Assembly: GCA_035711845.1 (NCBI GenBank) | Contig: DASTBU010000043.1 | Location: 1 to 64,000 of the forward strand | DNA length: 64,000 nt | Origin: DASTBU01 sp035711845 | GTDB taxonomy: Bacteria; Acidobacteriota; Vicinamibacteria; Vicinamibacterales; 2-12-FULL-66-21 | Reading direction: 5' to 3' | Part shown: positions 29,950 to 39,759 of the stretch, in pieces | Layout of the letters: every line of letters starts with the position of its first letter | How positions within the stretch are numbered: the first letter of the stretch is position 1 | Program-made: the position numbers and the translations under genes | The notes under the pieces: model-generated | Database searches by the model: none | Told to the model about the DNA's origin: nothing | What the model saw: the letters and a program-made list of their open reading frames with translations, nothing else

Positions 29950-32901
29950 ATGTCTTTCCTCGATCGTCTCCGCCACCAACCAAAGTGGAAGCACGCGGAC
30001 CCGTTGATCCGGGCGTCAGCTGTCGCCGATCTGCCGGACGATCCCGAACACCAGCAGATTATCGCGGAGCTCGCGGGCTCGGATCCCGACAGCCGCGTCC
30101 GGAAGGCGGCCGTTGCCCGGGTATCCAGCGTGGCCGAGCTCGTGGCGCTCGCGTCGCAGGAAACCGACGACGAGATCAAGGGCGAGCTGAGCGAGCGGCT
30201 GGTCGCGATCGCCTGCTCGCAGGCGGATGAAGACGGGGACGCCGCTCTGGCACTCGACGGTGTCAGCGATCAGAAACAGCTCGCCACGATTGCGAAATCG
30301 TCGCCGCACGAGACCGTCCGGACGGCAGCCCTCGGCCGCATCCACGATCAGAAAGTGCTCAGCAACGTCGCCCGTCAGGCATCCGATGCCCAGGCCGCCC
30401 TCGAGGCCGCCACTCGGGTCGTCGACATCGCGGAGCTGACGACGATTGCCATCAAGGCCGAGCACAAGGAGGCGGGCATATCGGCCCTCGAGCGGGCGGC
30501 TGACGCCGCCTCCGCCGAGGGGAACAGCCGCGACCTCCTCGAGAACGTCGCGTCCAGAGCGAAGAGCAAGAGCGTAGCGAAGCGAGCACGAGCGATGATC
30601 CAGGAAATCGAAGATGCAGAGGCCGCACGTCGTACGGCACTCGAAGCGTGGCAGCAACGAGTGAGCACCGTCATGGCACGTCTCGAGGGGCTTGCGGCAA
30701 GGCCCGGAACGTCCGCCGCAACCGCACGTGTGGACGAAGCCGAAGCCGAATGGCGCGAGCTCGTCGCCGTTGGCTTCGAACTGAATCAGGACGCGGCTGG
30801 ACGATTCGCGGCGTTGATCGCGGACGCCCGAGGCGCGATCGTGGCCTGGGAGCGCGAGCAGGCGGAGCTGCGGGCCGAGGCCGAACGCCAGACGGCGATT
30901 CGCATCGTCCGAACCTCGCTGTGCGAGCGTGTCGAGGCGCTGCGGTCGGACGACATCGCGGACGAGCTCGCACAGGCGCGGGCCGAATGGGAAGGGCTGC
31001 CGGGGCCGGGTGAGCAGGAACAAGACGACGCGGAATTGCGTGAGCGGTTCGAAGAGGCGTGCCGGCGTGCGGAGGCGTGGTACGAGAACAGGCTGGAGCT
31101 GGAGAAGGTTCATGCGCGCCTCGGGGAGCTCGCATCCGACGCCGAGCGGCTTGCAGCGGAAGCCGAGCTGCCGGAGCACAGCTGGCAGGCGGTGGTCTCG
31201 GAGTGGCGGACGCTGCATGTCCGGGTCGATGGCATCGACAACGCAATCGAAGAGCGCTTCAGAACCGCGGAGGCGTCGGTCCACGCGCGCGAGGAAGAGC
31301 GACGGGCGGCGGCCGAACGGACACTCCGGCAGCAGGTGCAGCGAATCGACCAGCTCATCGAGCGGGTGCAGAAGCGCGCACCCGCCGAGGACCTGACGCT
31401 GCGCGAGGCGGATCGTGCCGCGCGCGAGCTGCGCGCGGCAGTGGACGCGCCGCCGCAACTGGAGGAACGGGAGCAGCAGGCGCTGATGGACCGGCTGCGT
31501 GCGGCGCTCGGCGTGCTCTCGCCGCGTCTCCACGAGCTGCGCGAGATGGACGAGTGGAAGCGATTCGCGAACGCCGCCGTGCAGGAAGAGCTGATCGCGA
31601 AGGCGGAAGCGCTCCGTCCGAAGTACGGCTTCGACGCGGAAGGGGGGCCGACGCCCGAGAACGTCGAGAAAGCGGCGCGCGAGCTCCACGAAGTCCAGGA
31701 GCGCTGGAAGCAGGTGGCCGAGGCGCCGAGAGCCCAGGCGCAGGCGCTGTGGCACCGCTATCGCCAGGCGGCCGATCCAATCCAGGCGAAGGCGCGCGAG
31801 TTCTTCGCCCAGCGTGCCGAGGAGCGGAACGAAAACCTGGAGAAGAAGCTCGCGTTGATCGAACGAGCCGAGGCGCTTGCCGATTCGACCGACTGGATCA
31901 GGACATCGGAGGAGCTGAAGAAGCTCCAGGCCGAATGGCAGCAGATTGGGGCGGTCCCCCGGCAGGAGACCAAAGTCACGTGGAAGCGGTTCCGGGATGC
32001 CTGCGATAGGTTCTTCACGCGGCGAAACGCGGATCTCGCCGAGCGCAAGGAGGTCTGGGCCACCAACCTGGCGCGCAAGGAGGCGTTGTGCGCCCGCGCC
32101 GAGGAGCTGGCCAACTCGCGCGAGTGGGAGCGCGCGGCCGCCGAGATCCGTCGCCTGCAGGCCGAATGGAAGGCGATTGGACCCGTACGCCGCAACAAGT
32201 CGGACGCCATCTGGGCAAGATTCCGTGCGGCCTGTGATGCGTTCTTCGAGCGATACAAGCGGCGCGACGAGATCGAGCTCGAAGCGAAGCATGCGGACCG
32301 CGAGGCGTTGGCCGTGGAGCTCGAAAGCCTGCTCCCGCAGACCCCAGCGTCCGAAGAGGGCACACCGGTCGAGCCCGCCGCCTCGCCGGCCGATCTGCTC
32401 GAGCGCGTGCGATCGCTGCGCTCGCGCTGGAACCAGACCACGCCCGTCGTGCGGCAGGGCGCGGATCCGCTCAGCGGACGGTTCGTCGGCGCGCTTGAAC
32501 GCCTGCTCACGGTGTGCCCCGACGCGTTCCGCGGCACAGAGCTCGACGTGGACGCGAGCCGGCAGAAGATGGAAAAGCTCTGCGCACGGGTGGAGAGCTT
32601 CGTCTCGGAGGCCTCGGCCACGCCGGCAAGCTCTTCAAAAGCCCTTGCGGAGATGCTGCGGGAAGCGCTCGCCGCGAACACCATCGGTGGCCGGGCTGGC
32701 GAAGAGTCGAAGTGGCGGTCGATGGCAGACGAGGTGCGGCAGGCGCAATCCGCGTGGAGCCGGCTCGTCCCCGTGCCAGGCGAAACCGGCCGCGAGATGA
32801 GCGAACGCTTCCACAAGGCGTGCAACCGGTTCTTCGACCAGTACCGGCGCAAGGTCCCCCCGCAGCAGCAGCAGCGCGGACGGCCGGTGGGAGCCAGGTA
32901 G
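29950..32901 (+). CDS. Large DUF349-repeat protein with HEAT-like N-terminus
   Basis: 983 residues, acidic, almost entirely helical, no signal or membrane segment. Residues 1-210 look like HEAT/armadillo-type repeats (PEHQQIIAELAGSDPDSRVR, VRTAALGRI, KVLSNVARQA). The rest holds long coiled-coil helices and about five DUF349 units. The unit pattern is W-x-x-I/V-G-x-V-x-R-(x)10-W-x-R-F-R-x-A-x-D-x-F-F, best seen at EWQQIGAVPRQETKVTWKRF, EWKAIGPVRRNKSDAIWARF and near the C-terminus. DUF349 proteins are poorly characterised. The architecture suggests a scaffold. The ATG at 29950 (MSFLDRLRHQPKWKH) has AAGG 8 bases upstream; a TTG at 29932 is possible. Confidence 0.85.
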   Translation: MSFLDRLRHQPKWKHADPLIRASAVADLPDDPEHQQIIAELAGSDPDSRVRKAAVARVSSVAELVALASQETDDEIKGELSERLVAIACSQADEDGDAALALDGVSDQKQLATIAKSSPHETVRTAALGRIHDQKVLSNVARQASDAQAALEAATRVVDIAELTTIAIKAEHKEAGISALERAADAASAEGNSRDLLENVASRAKSKSVAKRARAMIQEIEDAEAARRTALEAWQQRVSTVMARLEGLAARPGTSAATARVDEAEAEWRELVAVGFELNQDAAGRFAALIADARGAIVAWEREQAELRAEAERQTAIRIVRTSLCERVEALRSDDIADELAQARAEWEGLPGPGEQEQDDAELRERFEEACRRAEAWYENRLELEKVHARLGELASDAERLAAEAELPEHSWQAVVSEWRTLHVRVDGIDNAIEERFRTAEASVHAREEERRAAAERTLRQQVQRIDQLIERVQKRAPAEDLTLREADRAARELRAAVDAPPQLEEREQQALMDRLRAALGVLSPRLHELREMDEWKRFANAAVQEELIAKAEALRPKYGFDAEGGPTPENVEKAARELHEVQERWKQVAEAPRAQAQALWHRYRQAADPIQAKAREFFAQRAEERNENLEKKLALIERAEALADSTDWIRTSEELKKLQAEWQQIGAVPRQETKVTWKRFRDACDRFFTRRNADLAERKEVWATNLARKEALCARAEELANSREWERAAAEIRRLQAEWKAIGPVRRNKSDAIWARFRAACDAFFERYKRRDEIELEAKHADREALAVELESLLPQTPASEEGTPVEPAASPADLLERVRSLRSRWNQTTPVVRQGADPLSGRFVGALERLLTVCPDAFRGTELDVDASRQKMEKLCARVESFVSEASATPASSSKALAEMLREALAANTIGGRAGEESKWRSMADEVRQAQSAWSRLVPVPGETGREMSERFHKACNRFFDQYRRKVPPQQQQRGRPVGAR

Positions 32902-32906
32902 CAGCA

Positions 32907-33017
32907 ATGCTGAGTGCTGAATGCTGAATGCTCAAAGCTGAATGCTCAAGGCTGAATGGCGTCCGCTATTCAGCACTCAGCACTCAGCACTCAGCACTCA
33001 GCATTCAGCATTCAGTA
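32907..33017. terminator. Heptamer hairpin (GCTGAAT / ATTCAGC, ACTCAGC) between convergent genes
   Basis: Left arm 32907-32958 carries GCTGAAT and GCTCAAG/A units. Right arm 32967-33017 carries CAGCACT and CAGCATT units, the inverted copy. The two arms can pair over about 45 bases with mismatches around a GGCGTCCG loop. It separates the 3' ends of the DUF349 gene and the YtcJ-like gene, and probably serves as a bidirectional terminator. Confidence 0.75.
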
Positions 33018-34745
33018 TTACTTCTCGTACCGAACCCGTCCCCCAACGATCGTATACATCACCTCTGCTGTCGGAATCTGATCCTCCGGCACGGTCATGA
33101 TGTCCTTCGAGAGGATGACCATGTCGGCGTATTTGCCCGGCTTCAGCGAGCCGCGGGAACCTTCCTCGAACGCGGCATAGGCGCCGTTGATGGTGTACGA
33201 CTTCAACGCTTCCATGCGCGACATCCGCTGGTCGGGATAGAACACCTTGCCGTCTTTCGTGCGCCGGCTGACGGTCGAGTAGAAGCTGGCGACCGGATCC
33301 ACGTCCTCTACGGGCGCATCGGTGCCGTTGGTGACCACGGCTTTCGTTTTCATCAGCTTCTGCCAGACATAGGCGCCCTCTTCAGCGCGCCGGGCGCCGA
33401 GCCGGGCGGTCACGTACGGAGCGTCGGACGTGCAGTGGACGCCCTGCATCGACGCAATCACGCCGAGCGCGCCGAAGCGCGTAATGTCGGCGGGATGCAG
33501 GTGCTGGGCGTGCTCGATACGCCAGCGTAGATCCTTGCCAGGGTTCGCCTTGTAGACCTCCTCGAAGATGTTCAAGGTCTCACGGTTCGCGCGATCCCCA
33601 ATTGCGTGCACGCACATCTGATATCCATGCGCGACCGCGAGCTTCGCGGCCTCGCGGATCTCGTCGATTGGCGTCGTGTTACGGCCGGTGTCGCCGGGCT
33701 TGTCCGAGTACGGCTCGAGCAACCAGGCGCCGCGAGAACCCAGCGCGCCGTCGATGGATTTCTTGATCCCGCGCACCGTCAGGAAGCCGTTGCCGTAATC
33801 GACCGTCCTGTAGGTGGCCAGGCTCGACGCGAGCGCCTGGTTGTTCATGCGCAGCATGATCCACAGCCGCACGTTGATCTTGCCCTCGTCGATCATCTGC
33901 TTCATCAGATCGACGTCGGCGGTTGACGAGCCCGCGTCCTGGAAGGACGTCACGCCCTTGGAGAGCACCTCCTGCGAGGCGAGCTCCAGAATCCGCCGTG
34001 CTCGCGCGGTCCGCTCGGCTGGCGTCAGCGGCGGCTCGCCGGCGCCGGATCGGATCAGTCTGGACGCGGTTTCGCGGAAGAGACCGGTCGGATTCCCCTC
34101 CGAGTCCTTCAGGAAGTCGCCGCCAGAAGGGTTCTGTGTCTGGCCGGTCACGCCTGAGAGCTCCAGGGCCTTCGCGTTGGCAAACGTGGCATGGCCGCTC
34201 GCGTGGGTGAGCAACACCGGGTTGTTCGGAGACACGTTGCTCAGCGCGTGATGCGTCGGGAAACCCTCCACGTTCGGCTCCGGCGTTCGCGACCACTTCT
34301 CCTGATGCCAGCCGCGTCCGTAGATCCATTGCCCTGGTTTCGCGGTTTTCGCCGCGTCGGCCACCATCGCGACGATCTCATCCCAGGAGCTCGTGTTCAT
34401 GAGGTTGAGATTCAGCTGCGCCTGGCCGACCCCGGTGAAGTGCCCGTGCCCCTCGATGAATCCCGGGATCACCAGCTGCCCCTTCAGGTCGATCACGTGG
34501 GTTTTTGGACCGACATGGCGTTTGATGTCGGGCGTGGAACCGAGATCGGCGATCCGATCGCCGACGATTGCCACGGCTTCGGCTTCGGCCGGACTGTCCT
34601 CGACCGTCACCACCTTGCCGTTGATCAGCACGAGATCGGCGGGCGGGCGGGCGGGCTGCTGCCGCACGGCGCGCGCGGGTACGACCGCGAGCATGGCAAC
34701 GACGGCAGCAAAGGGAAAGGCACTCAGCAAGGAACGCTTTGACAT
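33018..34745 (-). CDS. Exported YtcJ-like amidohydrolase
   Basis: 575-residue metal-dependent hydrolase of the YtcJ/N-substituted formamide deformylase-like group, with a signal peptide (residues about 1-26, ending near VVPARA). Blocks: DLVLINGKVVTVEDSPAEAE, the metal motif VIPGFIEGHGHF (usual HSH replaced by H-G-H), WIYGRGWHQEKW, LRWRIEHAQHL (His ligand), and the C-terminal GSLKPGKYADMVILSKDI. Activity in this group ranges over amides and hydantoins; the substrate is unknown. It is convergent with the DUF349 gene over a heptamer hairpin. The stop codon lies at the hairpin edge. Confidence 0.88.
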   Translation of the reverse strand: MSKRSLLSAFPFAAVVAMLAVVPARAVRQQPARPPADLVLINGKVVTVEDSPAEAEAVAIVGDRIADLGSTPDIKRHVGPKTHVIDLKGQLVIPGFIEGHGHFTGVGQAQLNLNLMNTSSWDEIVAMVADAAKTAKPGQWIYGRGWHQEKWSRTPEPNVEGFPTHHALSNVSPNNPVLLTHASGHATFANAKALELSGVTGQTQNPSGGDFLKDSEGNPTGLFRETASRLIRSGAGEPPLTPAERTARARRILELASQEVLSKGVTSFQDAGSSTADVDLMKQMIDEGKINVRLWIMLRMNNQALASSLATYRTVDYGNGFLTVRGIKKSIDGALGSRGAWLLEPYSDKPGDTGRNTTPIDEIREAAKLAVAHGYQMCVHAIGDRANRETLNIFEEVYKANPGKDLRWRIEHAQHLHPADITRFGALGVIASMQGVHCTSDAPYVTARLGARRAEEGAYVWQKLMKTKAVVTNGTDAPVEDVDPVASFYSTVSRRTKDGKVFYPDQRMSRMEALKSYTINGAYAAFEEGSRGSLKPGKYADMVILSKDIMTVPEDQIPTAEVMYTIVGGRVRYEK

Positions 34746-34884
34746 GATGTGTGTCTCAGATGCGGATGATATCGCATCCAGCCACGCCGGGAACCAGTGA
34801 AGACGCGGATACTATCGAGTCAGACATTCGGTGGCGCCGTCGGCTGGGCGTTGGCCCAGGTTCGACGGCACGCCAGGGTGCGAC

Positions 34885-35346
34885 GTGCTCATAGGCCTCA
34901 TCTCCGACACGCACGGCCTGATACGCCAGGAAGCGCTCGATGCGTTGCGCGGGGCGGAGATCATCCTCCATGCGGGCGACGTCGGCGGAGGTCGTGTACT
35001 GCGGGAGCTCCGGGCGCTTGCGCCGGTGCGGGCCGTGTTCGGGAATGTGGACGACCCGCAGGATCCGGACCTCGAGAAGTCGATCGATCTCGAGGTCGAT
35101 GGCGTTCGGGTGCACGTGAGCCACGGGCACGAGCTCGGACGTCCCACCCCGGAGAAGCTGTTGTCAGCTCACGCCGCTCACGTCATCGTGTACGGCCACA
35201 CCCACGAGGCGCTGGTCCACCACGCGGGCACGCGGATCGTAATCAACCCGGGAGCGGCCGGGCCGCGGCGGTTCAAGCTGAAGCCAGGTGTGGCGCTGCT
35301 GAGGATCGAACACTCCAGGGCGGCCGTGCAACTCGTGACGCTCTGA
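34885..35346 (+). CDS. YfcE/MJ0936-type metallophosphoesterase
   Basis: 153-residue calcineurin-like phosphodiesterase. The GTG at 34885 is preferred because family members begin exactly at this strand (VLIGLISDTHG); a longer ATG start at 34831 is possible. Metal-binding motifs are SDTHG (residues about 7-11), HAGDVGGG, FGNVDDP, SHGHELG and YGHTHEALV. These proteins hydrolyse phosphodiesters such as bis-pNPP; the physiological substrate is unclear. It is solitary, followed by a 17-base repeat array, and convergent with the MFS gene. Confidence 0.88.
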   Translation: MLIGLISDTHGLIRQEALDALRGAEIILHAGDVGGGRVLRELRALAPVRAVFGNVDDPQDPDLEKSIDLEVDGVRVHVSHGHELGRPTPEKLLSAHAAHVIVYGHTHEALVHHAGTRIVINPGAAGPRRFKLKPGVALLRIEHSRAAVQLVTL

Positions 35347-35420
35347 TTCACTCGCTCCCTGCCGCCTCGACATCGGCGCTCGCTTCGGTTTCTGCAACAC
35401 CGACGTTGCCGAAAGTGCAC

Positions 35421-35504
35421 GGGGGACAGGTGCCTTAAGGTGCCTGTCCCCCTAAGGTGCCTGTCCCCCTAAGGTGCCTGTCCCCTTAAGGTGCCTGTCC
35501 CCCT
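35421..35504. repeat. 17-base tandem repeat AAGGTGCCTGTCCCCCT (four copies) with inverted half
   Basis: Four near-identical 17-base units are preceded by the inverted copy GGGGGACAGGTGCC (35421-35434), so a GGGGACAGG/CCTGTCCCC hairpin can form. A second cluster with the same core is at 58735-58818. This resembles REP-type palindromes linked in other genomes to TnpA_REP (RAYT) transposases; no such transposase is in the window. The MFS stop codon lies inside the array. Confidence 0.9.
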
Positions 35505-36650
35505 CTCGTCGATCATCCTCTCCACGCCGAGAAAATACGGCAGGGCGAGCGCGGACAGCGCCGCGGCTATTCCGAACGCGCTGGCGTAGCCGAATCGCTG
35601 AATCAGCCAGCCGATCGTGGTGGATCCGGTGCCGATTCCAGTGTCGAACGCGGCCAGAATCGCGCCAAACGCCGCGCCGCGCCTCTCCGCGGCAACGTTC
35701 TGCATCACGTATCCGACATAGACCGGATAAGCCGTGCCGAACCCGGTGCCGAACAGCACCGCTGACGCGATCATCCAGGACCGGCTGCCGCCGACGGCCA
35801 GACAGGCCATGCCCATGGTGATCAGAACCAGACACGGAATGAAGACGCGCCTGTAGCCGTACTGATCCCCCAGCCGCCCCGCCATCGGGCGCGTGAGGAG
35901 GATCACGATTGCAAGCGTGGTCAGGTACAGGCTCTTCGGCGTAACGCCGTTCGCGTCCGCATACATCGCTGTGAAGCTGGTGATTCCGCCGTAGCCGAAG
36001 GAATACAAGAACAGGCAGCCCGAGATGATGAGAACCCGCCATTCGAGCAACCTGCCGGCGCGGCGCGACGCGGGAACCCGCACGGGCCGATCGCGCCGCA
36101 GGTTGAACGCAATCACCGCCATGATCACGTTGAGCGCTGCGCCAAGCACGCAGAGCCAGAACCAGCCGCGGCGGTAGATCCAGAACCCGACCGTCGGCGC
36201 CACGGCAATCGCGGCCACCGACGACAAGCCCCAGTACCCGATACCTTCCGCCCGTCTCTGCTCCGGCAGCAGGTTCGTCATGTACGCCGCGGAGGCCGAC
36301 AGGAGCCCAGACCAGAAGATGCCGTGCACGATCGCCAGCGCGAGCATCAGTTTGTAACCGGTCAGCACCGCATACCCCATCGAGAACAATGCGAGCGCCA
36401 GGCTCGTGACGATGAGGATCCGACGCTGACCGAATCGATCGGCGAATGCACCGGTCACCGGCGCCGAAAATGCCGAGGCGTACGTCAGAAAGCCGAGAAA
36501 CAGGCCGGACGCAAAGGTCGACCCGCCCAGGTCGATGATATGAAACGGCGCGGTCGGGAGGAGCTGGAACGCGGAGAGGAAAACTGTGAAGGTGAACCCG
36601 CACATCACGAAGAAGTGCGAGGTGAACAGACGATCGGTCGACGAGGACAT
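35469..36650 (-). CDS. MFS transporter, sugar/drug efflux-like
   Basis: 393 residues, about 12 membrane segments. Motif A appears as GAFADRFGQRRILI between segments 2 and 3 and again in the second half as GRLGDQYGYRRVFI. Pro- and Gly-rich segment 5 and the arrangement resemble arabinose/chloramphenicol-type efflux MFS proteins. The substrate cannot be told. The last about 11 residues (GTGTLRGQAP) and the stop are supplied by the 17-base repeat array, so the native C-terminus has probably been replaced. A TAGACT hexamer lies 10 bases before the ATG. Confidence 0.88.
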   Translation of the reverse strand: MSSSTDRLFTSHFFVMCGFTFTVFLSAFQLLPTAPFHIIDLGGSTFASGLFLGFLTYASAFSAPVTGAFADRFGQRRILIVTSLALALFSMGYAVLTGYKLMLALAIVHGIFWSGLLSASAAYMTNLLPEQRRAEGIGYWGLSSVAAIAVAPTVGFWIYRRGWFWLCVLGAALNVIMAVIAFNLRRDRPVRVPASRRAGRLLEWRVLIISGCLFLYSFGYGGITSFTAMYADANGVTPKSLYLTTLAIVILLTRPMAGRLGDQYGYRRVFIPCLVLITMGMACLAVGGSRSWMIASAVLFGTGFGTAYPVYVGYVMQNVAAERRGAAFGAILAAFDTGIGTGSTTIGWLIQRFGYASAFGIAAALSALALPYFLGVERMIDERGTGTLRGQAP

Positions 36651-36689
36651 CGAACCGACGAGTCTACCAGCCTTTCGTGCCCGCCGGCA

Positions 36690-39143
36690 CTACTCGTTCT
36701 TGAGCGCGATGACCGGATCGACGCGCGTCGCCCGCCACGCAGGCACCAGGCTGGCCAGCGCAGCCACGATCGAGAGCGTCGCACCGACGACGACGAAAGT
36801 CAGCGGATCGCCCGTGCGCACCTCGTACAACAATCCCTGCATCAGACCGGACGCCGATGCCGCCAGCCCCATTCCCAGAACGATCCCGCTCAGCGCCAGG
36901 AGCAGGCCGCTCCTCAGGATCATTCGGAGGACATCAGCTCGCTCGGCCCCGATCGCCACGCGGATGCCGATCTCCCGCGTGCGGCGGCTCACGAGGTACG
37001 ACAGGACGCCGTAGATGCCGATGGCCGACAAGAGAAGCGCCAGGGCGGCGAACGTACCCAGAAGGATGCCGGTGAACCTCGGCGTCGACAAGGTCGCACC
37101 GACGACGCTCGTCATGGTCCGGACGTCCGCCACGGGCAGGTTCTGATCGAGCGCACGCACCACCTCCCGAACCGGTCCGGCAACCGATGCGGGATCGCTG
37201 GCCGTTTTCACGATCAGCGTCATCCCGCGAATCGGATTGCCGACCGACCGGTGCCACTGCGTGTGCGGCACGTAGAATTTCTCCTTGACCGCGCCGGTGA
37301 TCCCGTTGTGTCGAACGTCAGCAACGATCCCGACGACCGTGACCCAGGGGCGGGTCGCACTCCCGCTGCCGATTTTGAAGCGTCCGCCAATCGGATCCCC
37401 GTCGGGCCAGTAACGTCTGGCCATCTCCTCGTTGATCAGCCCCACAAGCATGCTGTCGGTCTGGTCGGCCGAGGTGAAACCACGGCCTCGCACCAGACGT
37501 TCTCCCATGGCCTCGAGATACCCGTCAGTCACTATCTGCCAGTCGCCCTTGGCGTTGGTACCCGGCGGTGGCTGATACCCTTCGACCCGCAGGCCGAAAT
37601 CGCCGATCGTAGACCCCAGCGGCAGCGACCGCGCGGCGCCCGCCGCGCGCACGCCTGGCAGCTGTCGCACGCGATCCACGAGCTGCTCGTAAAAGCCCAC
37701 CACCCGTTCCGGCTCCCCGTAACTCGCCGCCGGCAGGGCCAGCCTCATCGTCAGAACGCCTGATGGGTCGAAACCGAGCGGCACTCGCTGCAGCGCCCAG
37801 AGGCTTCGAAGTGTCAGCCCGGCGCCCACCAGAAGCACGACCGCGAGGGCCATCTCCACGACGACGAGGCCGTTGCGGAACCGCTGCCGGGCGCTCCCGG
37901 CGGAGGCATTCTGACCGCCGTCTTTCAACGAGTCCGTGAGATCGGTTCGGAGTGTGCGCAGGGCCGGAACCAGGCTGAAGAGCACGCTGGTGAGAAGCGC
38001 GGCCACTGCCGTGAAGATCAGCACACGACCGTCGAGCGACACGCCGGAAACCCGGGGAATGCTGGCGGGGTTCCACCAGGCGAGAAATCTGATCCCGGCG
38101 AAGGCAAGCGCGAGGCCGGACAAGCCGCTGACCGCCGAGAGGACGAGGCTTTCGGTCAACAGCTGTCGGACCACGCGTGCGCTGCCGGCGCCGAGCGCAG
38201 ATCGGACCGCAATCTCGCGCTGTCGGCCCTCCGCCCGGGCGAGCAGCAGGTTCGCCACGTTTGCGCACGCGATGAGCAGCAGGAACCCCACGGCCCCGAA
38301 GAGCAGCCACACCGCACGGCGGACGGAACCCACGACCTCGTCCGTCAGCGACACGACGACGGTGTCGAACTGCATCTGTTCGGGATAGAGCCCCTCGGCG
38401 GTCATGGCGCGGGCGATCCCGTGCAACTCTTCGGCGGCCTGCCGCACCGTCGCGCCCGGCACGAGACGGCCTGCCGCATAAAGCCCGTGGCTGCCGTGGT
38501 CCATACTCGCGGGATCGAGCCGCAGCGGAACCCACAGCTGTGTCGGCTCGGGGTTCCTGAAATCGGTCGGCAACACGAAATCCGGCGGCATGACGCCGAG
38601 GACCTGGCTGGGCTGCCCGTCTATGAGGATGCTGCGCCCAATCAGCGACGGGTCCGCGGCGTACCGCCGGTTCCAGAGACCGAATCCAAGCACCACGACG
38701 CTCGGCCCGTTGGGCACGTCCTCCGCGGCCGTGAACGTGCGGCCCAGAAGGGGTTGCACGCCCAGCGTCGAGAACAGATTCGACGTGACGCTCGCCGCGG
38801 CAACGCGCTCGGGGTCTCCGTCCCCGGTCAGATTGACCTGGCCTTCGCCCCAGGCCGCGACCTCGGCGAGGGTCCGGCTCCGCTTGCGATAATCCACCAC
38901 CTCGCCTTCAGCCACCCACGTCTTGTCGAACGACACCCAGCGGCTCCAGATCATCACCGCGCTGTCAGGGTCGCTCCACGGCAGCGGCCGGAGCAGCACG
39001 GCATTGACGACGCTGAAGATGGCGGCGTTGGCGCCGATCCCAAGGGCGAGCGTGATCACCGCGACGGCCGCAAATGCCGGGTTCCGCCTGAGCCCACGGG
39101 CGCCAAAACGTAGATCCTGCCAGAATGTCTCGAAGAATCTCAT
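36690..39143 (-). CDS. ADOP-type ABC transporter permease (MacB/FtsX duplicated)
   Basis: 817 residues, same family as the gene at 5575-8043. N-terminal signature VITLALGIGANAAIFSVVNA, then a periplasmic MacB_PCD domain, LLIACANVANLLLARAEGRQ at the first FtsX half, a second PCD, AIGIYGVLSYLVSRRTREIG and the closing RVDPVIALKNE. About eight membrane segments; no ATPase domain. The start at 39143 has an AGGTGG ribosome site. It diverges from the hypothetical gene at 39212. In other acidobacteria such genes are dispersed as single units, as here. The substrate is unknown. Confidence 0.92.
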   Translation of the reverse strand: MRFFETFWQDLRFGARGLRRNPAFAAVAVITLALGIGANAAIFSVVNAVLLRPLPWSDPDSAVMIWSRWVSFDKTWVAEGEVVDYRKRSRTLAEVAAWGEGQVNLTGDGDPERVAAASVTSNLFSTLGVQPLLGRTFTAAEDVPNGPSVVVLGFGLWNRRYAADPSLIGRSILIDGQPSQVLGVMPPDFVLPTDFRNPEPTQLWVPLRLDPASMDHGSHGLYAAGRLVPGATVRQAAEELHGIARAMTAEGLYPEQMQFDTVVVSLTDEVVGSVRRAVWLLFGAVGFLLLIACANVANLLLARAEGRQREIAVRSALGAGSARVVRQLLTESLVLSAVSGLSGLALAFAGIRFLAWWNPASIPRVSGVSLDGRVLIFTAVAALLTSVLFSLVPALRTLRTDLTDSLKDGGQNASAGSARQRFRNGLVVVEMALAVVLLVGAGLTLRSLWALQRVPLGFDPSGVLTMRLALPAASYGEPERVVGFYEQLVDRVRQLPGVRAAGAARSLPLGSTIGDFGLRVEGYQPPPGTNAKGDWQIVTDGYLEAMGERLVRGRGFTSADQTDSMLVGLINEEMARRYWPDGDPIGGRFKIGSGSATRPWVTVVGIVADVRHNGITGAVKEKFYVPHTQWHRSVGNPIRGMTLIVKTASDPASVAGPVREVVRALDQNLPVADVRTMTSVVGATLSTPRFTGILLGTFAALALLLSAIGIYGVLSYLVSRRTREIGIRVAIGAERADVLRMILRSGLLLALSGIVLGMGLAASASGLMQGLLYEVRTGDPLTFVVVGATLSIVAALASLVPAWRATRVDPVIALKNE

Positions 39144-39199
39144 ATGCCACCTGATTGTCGGTTAGACGACGCGATGTCCCGATTCGTTTGGACCTACGT

Positions 39200-39205
39200 T
39201 AAGAT
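39200..39205 (+). promoter_or_regulatory. -10-like TAAGAT six bases before ATG 39212
   Basis: TAAGAT, then TTCGTC, then ATG. Leaderless spacing with no ribosome site. Confidence 0.5.
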
Positions 39206-39211
39206 TTCGTC

Positions 39212-39730
39212 ATGATCCAGGACTACAACGAGTTTCGTCCCTCGAAGCTGTGGAAGCGCCTGTCCGCCGACCGCCGGCTCGAAGCGGCAGAGCTCTTCTG
39301 GATGGATGAACAGTCAGCCGATCAGCATATCGAGGCGGTGGCGTCGATCGCGACGCACATGAAGTTCCGCACCAAGAGCGTGCTCGGCCTTCCCGTGCAG
39401 AAGCGATCGCGATACCTCGCCACCCTGCCGACGATCTCGGATTCGATCGCCGCGCGCGCGCTCGTGAACTATCACCTCGCGGTACAGAGGCCGATGATGT
39501 CGGCATTTCTCGACAGCCTGGAGATCGCACACGACGACGGCTTGATCACCGAGGAAACCGTCGCCAAGCCCGATTCGGATCGGTTGCGGGCGGCCGCCAC
39601 CGGGCTCGTCTCGAAGTTTCCCCCCCAGGACGTCTCGCTGTACCTCGCGACCCTTATATCGCAGGATCCGGACACCTGGAGCGGCCTCGCCGACGTGCCG
39701 GAGATCCGCGCGACGTCCTCAGCGTCGTGA
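39212..39730 (+). CDS. Helical hypothetical protein, unknown function
   Basis: 172 residues, soluble and probably all-helical. Segments such as PSKLWKRLSADRRLEAAELF, ADQHIEAVASIATHMKF and SDSIAARALVNYHLAVQR look amphipathic. No catalytic motif, signal or membrane segment is seen. Codon use and GC are like its neighbours. It sits alone between an ADOP permease (divergent) and a beta-lactamase-like gene (same direction, separated by a heptamer array). I do not recognise a family. Confidence 0.72.
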   Translation: MIQDYNEFRPSKLWKRLSADRRLEAAELFWMDEQSADQHIEAVASIATHMKFRTKSVLGLPVQKRSRYLATLPTISDSIAARALVNYHLAVQRPMMSAFLDSLEIAHDDGLITEETVAKPDSDRLRAAATGLVSKFPPQDVSLYLATLISQDPDTWSGLADVPEIRATSSAS

Positions 39731-39759
39731 TTCCCGCACGAGAGCCCTGACCTCCGCCG

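Noticed and set aside
35452..36603. 383-residue minus-strand open frame overlapping the MFS transporter
   Set aside because: The -1 shadow frame has Arg-rich, non-membrane composition; the 35469-36650 frame has 12 membrane segments and motif A.
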